From positions 21,345,538 through 21,409,537 of the forward strand of contig OX467091.1 of NCBI GenBank assembly GCA_950106755.1: 64,000 nucleotides of DNA, written 5' to 3'. Shown here piece by piece: positions 57,215-64,000 of this stretch. The position numbers and the translations under genes were made by a program. The number at the start of each line of letters is the position of its first letter. Position 1 is the stretch's first letter. Source of the DNA: Climacium dendroides. Lineage: Eukaryota; Streptophyta; Bryopsida; Hypnales; Climaciaceae. Under the pieces are notes generated by a model. That model was not told where the DNA came from. It did not search any database and was given only the letters and a program-made list of their open reading frames with translations.

Positions 57215-60200
57215 ATGGACAGAAGTTATATATTACAACCAAAACACAAGGTCTTTTTGAGCCATAGTGGTGCACAAAAAGGGTTTGTGGAACAATTGTG
57301 TGTGGACTTGGAGAGATGCGATCGCCATCCATTTTTCGACAAACGTCAAGAGTGTTTACCCATTGGAAAGGAATTTCCAAGTCTTATCTTTGAAGCTATT
57401 GAACAATGCGAAGTTGGTGTGGTGGTGCTATCAGAGGATTTCTTTACTTCCAAATGGCCCATGTTGGAATTGGTGGCCATGGTCAATGTCAGAAAGAAGA
57501 AGTCAAACTTCACAATAATGCCTGTATATCTTGGTATTACATTTTCTCAATGTCATGATACAGATAACCATATGAGATGGTTATCATTGTGGCAAAGTTG
57601 GGCTGAATGTGATAATAGGATTGATGTGAAGGATTGGGAGAATGCCTTGCGATTGTTTGGCCCAACCAATGGCTTGAAGTACAACTTTGAATTGGGGGAA
57701 GTGAAGTTCCGGGAGGAGATAGTTGAAGCTATTTGTAAGTTGGTTCCCCCAGGAACAAGGTTTGAAGATTCCCATGTTCAAGGGAGGTCCCGTTTGTGCA
57801 AGGTTTGTGTGAAAATCCATCATTTTGGATGTTTCTTCCATGTCCTTTGTGAACAATTAGAAGGGTGTCATTTGGATGTGTAGAAGTATGGTCTTGTGTT
57901 GGTATTAAATATTTTGTTTTGTGTAAATTGCTTGTTTTTAATTTATTTTTGTTTCCTTGTTTAATATGTAGGTGATCTATGAAAGAATCAAGGAATCAAA
58001 AGTGTCCTTGTTGCATAGGGTGCGTATAGTAGGCTTATATGGAGTTGGAGGTATTGGGAAAACCACCATTTGCAAGGCTATGTGTAATGATTTCCTGGAG
58101 GAGTATCGTGACAAAGTTTGCCACGTTGAGTTGGGAAGTCAAAGTGAAGAAGAAATCTTCAAAAAAGTACTTGGGAAACTTACAAACAAAAACCTTGCCT
58201 ATTTGGGAGCTATGGATGTGGCTAAGGTTTGTTGAATTGTCCATATTTAGAAAAGCATGGACTCATTTTTGTGTGTTTTAGTAGTATGCATTTGGACAAC
58301 GTATTGGTGTTTTATAACTTGATTGGAAGTTGGTGTACTTCAATTTGTTTGTATAGCATTGAATTTAAGATTTTATTGTTTTTGCAGTATCAACACCACT
58401 TGATGAGAGACATGATGAATGTCAAAGTGTTTTTGGCAATTGACAATGTGTCAAGTGCAACAATCAATCAAGCTTTGACTCTTCTACGGACAAACTATGG
58501 TGTTGGAAGTGTGGTATTTGTGACAGCACGTTCTTTGAACGAATTAATGTCTTTGGGGATTGATGCAAGGGAATGCATGGAGATGCCTGAGTTGGAGTTG
58601 GATGAAGCCAGGTCTTTATTCCTTTACCATGTTGTATGTGTCCCACCTACATATTCAAGCAACAAGGGTGACCTTGATTTAATCGCATCTTGTGTTAAGC
58701 GATGTCATTTCAAGAAAGGTGATGGCATTAGTTATCATTATCACCCATTGGCCTTGCGAGTGTTGGGTGAACAATTGCGGTGTATTGGATATGTTCCATC
58801 ACGGTGGTATTCAATATTGTATGAAATAGATTTTTTGAATCCTTTTCGAGAGCCCCAGCACCCTGTGTTCTCCATCTTGAAAAGAAGCTTTGATGCATTG
58901 CATCCTGATGATCAACTTCTATTCATGGATGTGGCCCTATTTTTACCTTACTGTGGTAGGAACGTTTTACGCAAGTGGAGCATTTTTGAATGGTTGGGTA
59001 TGGTCTATGGAATACCTTTGACTAATGTGATGGAACGGGTGAGTATTCTTTGATTCCATGGTTGTCAATGTTTGTTTCTTTTTATGAGAAATATATAGTA
59101 AAGAAATTTTTTACATGGCTTTTGAATTTTTCACTTTTGAGATTTTAGTGGTTGAAACTTTTTATATATCTTTTTATCAATTTTTAGTGGTGGTTCTCCA
59201 ATTTGACATTCAAAGGCCAATGACTATAGTTGCTATAAATTATGGAGGACCTTGAAAGATATATTGTGTTTGACAATTTTTTGTTTTTGTTTTCTTGTAG
59301 TTGGAGACCCTAAAGAGGAAATCAGTACTAGAAAATCTTGGCAATGGATTTAATAGAATTGGCATGCATGACTTGTGGCGTGAGTTTGCAAGATTGGAAA
59401 CTAAAGTTGGCAAGTTTGAAGATAGACGATGGATTTTTGAGTGGGACGAGTACAATGTGCTTGGAGAAGGGATTGGGACCAGGGGTGGTGGTTCGATGGC
59501 CTTAAGTCGGATGTTTTTCTTGGACAAGGGATTCATGAAGCTGAAGGGTGTGAATTTTTCATGTTTCCCCAACTTGACGATTTTAAAGCTTTATACAGAT
59601 TTTGCAAGTGTACAAGTTCTAGATCTGAGAGGCCTGAAATATCTCAAGAGCTTGGAATTGGACTCTGATCCGTACTTGGATGAATCAAAACTATTGATAT
59701 CAGTTGTCGGTTTGGGTTCCTTGTCACAACTGGTCTTTCTACGATGGTTGAACATCCCTTCAAAATCACCTTACATTCACGAGATAAATTGTTTGACAAA
59801 CTTGCGAGTGTTGGATTTGTATAGGAGCGGCCAAGCCCTAGATTTGAGGAACCTAATATCACTAGAAGTCATTTCTTTTTGTGGGAATGCCTTTATGACA
59901 ACCATTCTCGGCTTGAGCTCAAGGCACATTAACTTGCAATTCTTGGATTTGAGCTTTTGCAAGTCGTTGCAAAGTTGTTCGGTTGTCGGAGAGTTAGTTG
60001 CGTTGCAAGAACTTTGTCTCCGTTATTGTTCAAATTTGAAAGAGATGCCCAACTTACGAAAGTTGAAACGACTACGGAAATTGATTGTGGATGGATGCGA
60101 TTTACTACAGGCCTTGCTAGGTTTAGGTGACCTCAGCAATTTGGTGGAACTACATGCTTTTGATTGCTCTAGTCTTGTGGAGTTGCCAAATATGCACAAC

Positions 60201-61277
60201 CTTATAAACTTGAGGATATTGAACCTTCAGCTTTGCCATCTCATCAAATCATTGCCAGGTTTGGATGAGTTGATTTGTTTGCAATCCCTAAAGACATCAT
60301 GTTGCAAGAATCTCATCCAATTGCCAAATATGTACAAGCTCACAAATCTACAAACTTTGGAGTTGGATCCAAAGGCCCTTTTACAGTCTTTGGACGGATG
60401 GGGCAACTTGATTTTGCTTCAGAGTCTGAAAGTTGGAATTGATGAATTGTATGATGGGGTTGACTTCTCTAATTTTACAAAGTTGGAAAGGCTCCACATT
60501 TCTGGTTGGCAAGGTCCAGGGATTTCAAGTTTGGCAGAGTTAGTGTTGTTGGAATCCATCATTGTGGAAAAATGCAAGGACGTGCGTGTGTTGCCTAATC
60601 TCAAGAGGTTATCAAGGCTACGCTATTTGAAATTACGGAAGTGCGAGTTTGAAGATTTGTCCGGTTTATGCAACTTGGTTAGTTTGGTGGAGTTGGAGAT
60701 CACAAATTGTGACAAGTTGGAGGTGTTACCGGATCTACGAGAGCTTGCCAGATTAAAAGAGGTGATGATCAATGGATGTGCTTTATTGAGAGATCTCCAT
60801 GGCATCCTTGGATTACAAAACTTGAAATCATTGTGGATGATGGGCAATCCAAGTCTCTGTGAAAACCTGGGGCCAAACCTTCATCAATTGACAGGTCTCT
60901 ATGATTTGCATGTGTCAAAGTGTGCAGATTTGCAATGGTTGGCCACTTGTTCACAACTACGCAATTTGGAGTGCAATGATTGTTCTATGCAAGAGCTCCC
61001 AGACTTGGCTAACTTTCCAAAATTATCTAGCCTCAAGTTGCAAGATTGTGTGAACTTAATGAACTTGACTTGCTCAGTGCCTTTCTATTCCAATTTCGAG
61101 TATTTGAACATTGATGGGTGCAATAGGTTGCAAGCTCTTCCAGATCTGTCAAATTCACAATACATGGATAGGCTAAATGTAGCCAATAGTGGAGTGGTAT
61201 TGAGTGCCCAAATCATTGAAGACATGAAAGCACATTGGCCTTATCTGTATTTGGTCACCAATGAAACTTCATCTTAG
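57215..61277 (+). CDS. TIR-NBS-LRR resistance protein, copy B (apparently intact)
   Basis: Four exons with phase-0 GT-AG introns: 57215-57802, 57972-58226, 58388-59038 and 59301-61277, about 1,156 residues. Exon 1 is the TIR domain (KVFLSHSGAQKGF, VGVVVLSEDFF, KWPMLELV with the candidate catalytic Glu). Exon 2 has the P-loop GLYGVGGIGKTT. Exon 3 has kinase-2-like VKVFLAIDNV, RNBS-B-like VGSVVFVTARS and the GLPL counterpart HPLALRVLG. Exon 4 has the MHD motif (IGMHDLWREFAR) and about 20 irregular LRRs. TNLs are cytoplasmic or nuclear immune receptors whose TIR acts as an NADase on activation. ATG 57215 is the best start in the exon, but an upstream coding exon joined at AG 57221-57222 cannot be excluded. 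No internal stop is seen. Confidence 0.88.
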
Positions 61278-64000
61278 GTGCAAATTCAAAGGAGTTCCTG
61301 TGGAATTTGGCGTCGAACCATTGGAATGATTGCATCACTTCATTGTGGATGCATAGGGACTTCCTTGACAATTACTCATCTGAATTAATGTTGTTTTAAT
61401 CAAGAGCCTTGAGACTTCAAGGCTTTTATCAACCCATTTTAGGCCATTGTGTGGTTGCACTTAATGATGCTCCAATCAAGTGGTGGTCCTATGAAAATAA
61501 ATGGTAGCAAAACTTGTGATTCACATTTTGAATAGTTGGTTGAAGTTGCAAAATGCTTTTTGCACATGCTTACTAGTAGGGTTGATGATGAAACCTCATA
61601 GGAGAGTAGTACCACTAATTTGCATTCTAAAGTGTTAGTGGTAAAGGGAATAATACTACAATAGAGCTACAAACCTTTTTTCCAATCACGTTTCCAATAG
61701 GACCTAGAAAGAGGTTTGATATACAAGGCTCCATCTTTTTGCAATGTAATTGGGGTCTTTTTAAGAAGTGGAACAATTGAAAGAGTTGCAATATTCTTCA
61801 TTGATTCTAATAGAGTGAATCACAATAGAGGGAGCTTGAATTTGTTAAACTCCACAAGGTAGTATTGTTTCAGACCTTGTACCCAAACCTTTAAACCATT
61901 AAATCCTAAATCAAAGGAAGATTGATTTTGGCTAAGATTAGGTTTCAAGCAATTGATATAGAGTTATTTACAAGAGACTCAAGGGTCATCTCTAAGTTGT
62001 TGGTTGCCTAGTTGGACGTGCATTGTGAATTTCGTGTATCTTGAATCCCCATTAAGTACATATTTCAAAACAAATGCTAAACTTGAACTTAGGGGACTGT
62101 ATTGAAGAGAGAATTATTTGTCTAAATGAAACTTTGGTGGTTCTATTTTTTTTCCAAGCCATATGCAAAGAATTACAGAAAATAACTCAAAATAAGGTAT
62201 GAACTCTATGTTTCAGAAATGAATCCAAAAGACTATGGTGCCCTTGTATGCATCACTTTTGTGAGTCAAACATCACGCTTTATCTCATGTTTTTGAGCTC
62301 ATGGCATGCTGGACATGGATACACGGTTCCTAGTGCCCACAATCACACAAACTTAATGAAGTTGATTGTAAACCATGTCGTTCACTTAGATGGTGTTACT
62401 TAATGTTATCTTTTTGCACTTGTAATGGGTCAATCAACTAGAGGATTGGTTAGAAGAATGAAACAACTAAATTTAAGAATTTAGTGGTAGCTAATTGACT
62501 TGCATGAGTTTGGAGTCAAGAAGTAAAGCTATGACTATTTGGATGTCAAAATCTTTGCATTACTCTTGTAGGCTCTCCCCTCAAAGGTATTGAATTTGTG
62601 GTTTGCTAGCTCAATAGAATGTGGAACTTGAAGCTTCAATTTTGAATCTTATTTTACAAGTTAATTAGCTGCTTGTTTGCGCCAACAATTCATTGGATTG
62701 ATTTGCATGTGATCTTATTTTTATCTTGATGATCAAGTAACTCTTGTATACTACTCCCTCTATTCTAAACTAAATCCAAGATTTCATAGAAATGGCTAGA
62801 TTTATGCATGAGTAGCTCTTATTTTTAAAAGATTGCACAATTACTATGAACCTCACTAGGCATGAAAGAAAGGAAGTCAATAGTGAAGTAGAGCATGTTG
62901 AAAATAGACAACAAAATCAACAATTGTTTTTTGCTTTTTGAAATTATTCTAGTGTTATTAATTTTAATCATTCTCCAAGCAATGTTGGTACACTAATATC
63001 CATTAACATCCTCTGATCCATATTCAATTCCTACAATATCCTATGATTTAAGTCCTAAAAATTTTTAACAAGAGATTTGTTAGTAATAGGTTTGGTATAG
63101 TTGTGGATTGTATTTTTCACCTTTGGTTGGTTAGAGTTTGCATCTCAATTCCCTTTGAAGGGAACGAATTGCAAATAGTCCCTTCAACATGGTATTTGTC
63201 GATACTTTTGCTTGAAGGTGTTTGAATTAACTTCAATTGTTGTCCATCAAGTTGTAGAGAACTAATTTCAAATTTAATTTGGGACAAGTATATTTGGAAA
63301 CCTTGGATTTATTTTGAGAAAGAGGGAGTAGTAGTCAAATGTTTCATTTCTTTAAAAATTGCAAATTTGGGATGACATTTTTGCATGAATTCATTCATTG
63401 AAATCATTTGGACATTTAATAAGACTTTGTACATTTGCAATTGAAAAATTTCCAAATTAGAATAAGAACTAAAGTCGAACAAGCTTCATTTCAAGAGTCA
63501 AACCCTACTTTTAAAAAATAACATTTTCATGGATAAAACTACACTATATAGATAGTGTAGCCATAGTTTAAATATAACATTCAAGATAGCATACTCCATA
63601 GACATCACTTTTCACTTTCAACACTAGACAGTGGATTATGTTGTTTCAATGATGAGATTGCATGTGCAAAACTTCGTCAATAAGTAGAGGTCTATGTTGT
63701 TTCTCACTTCAGATATTGCTGACCGCACATTCAAGCTTTATATATTTGTGTAACTATTGTTGTCACCCAAAGTCTGTGAAGTTGAAAACAACGGCTTCAA
63801 GCTTTCAATTGGTAGGTGTTTTCATTAGGGGTGGATTTAAGAGTAATGAAGCTTTAGTTTTATGAGCTTTCATCTGCTAAGACAATAGAGGACCTTAACT
63901 ACATTCTCCTTTATTAGTTCCTTTTCCTAAATCAATATTTGGTTGTTTTAACAACATATATCTATATCTTTAGCAATATTAGAATACCATAGATTTTATT
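61278..64000. other. 3' flank of TNL copy B
   Basis: No gene. Collinear with 6642-8785 to about 63885, with an insertion of about 470 bp at 62730-63200 that is not in copy A. The stop of copy B (TAG 61275) corresponds to CAG in copy A. The last 110 bp have no counterpart in copy A. Confidence 0.7.

Overview
This is a window of nuclear DNA from a land plant. The evidence is two TIR-NBS-LRR (TNL) disease-resistance genes with phase-0 introns, a fragment of chloroplast-type NADP-malate dehydrogenase, four interstitial CCCTAAA plant telomere repeats, and plant-type hAT, Helitron and CACTA transposons. There is no operon-like packing and no bacterial or organellar gene set. The TNL and LRR sequences look more like those of a non-angiosperm (bryophyte, fern or gymnosperm) than of a familiar angiosperm, but the species cannot be fixed from the sequence alone. 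No tRNA, rRNA or CRISPR array was seen.

Layout. 1-8785 holds TNL copy A with its 5' and 3' flanks; it is a pseudogene with a lost splice donor, four in-frame stops and a one-base deletion. 8786-16394 is repeat-rich DNA with an unrecognised exon fragment, the NADP-MDH relic and two head-to-tail Helitrons at 14147-16277. 16395-45551 is one giant hAT-type transposon (29,157 bp) bounded by the 8-bp target duplication ACCATATG. Nested inside it, at 25724-41474, is a second giant hAT-type element (15,751 bp) bounded by the perfect 8-bp duplication GTGACGGG. 45560-53350 contains a further copy of the target repeat, two CACTA-type foldback MITEs and a decayed ZNF862-like hAT transposase gene. 53360-64000 is TNL copy B, a segmental duplicate of 1-8785, with an apparently intact four-exon reading frame coding for about 1,156 residues.

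The main result is the pair of nested giant elements. Each carries the same three genes, in strongly diverged form: (i) a DUF659/hAT-dimerisation transposase with a zinc-finger N-terminus and a very long acidic C-terminal extension, (ii) an atypical protein-kinase-like gene with HND and DWG in place of HRD and DFG, and (iii) a coiled-coil RING-H2 protein with a conserved C-terminal domain. Kinase and RING are divergently transcribed, and GC-rich minisatellites sit just upstream of the TATA-like boxes and near the element ends. The gene order is kinase-RING-transposase in the outer element and transposase-kinase-RING in the inner one. The inner element sits in the transposase gene of the outer element, and removing it together with one target duplication restores the frame exactly. 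All six genes now carry stops or frameshifts, so both copies look dead. The architecture nevertheless points to an old family of self-contained hAT elements with two accessory regulatory proteins.
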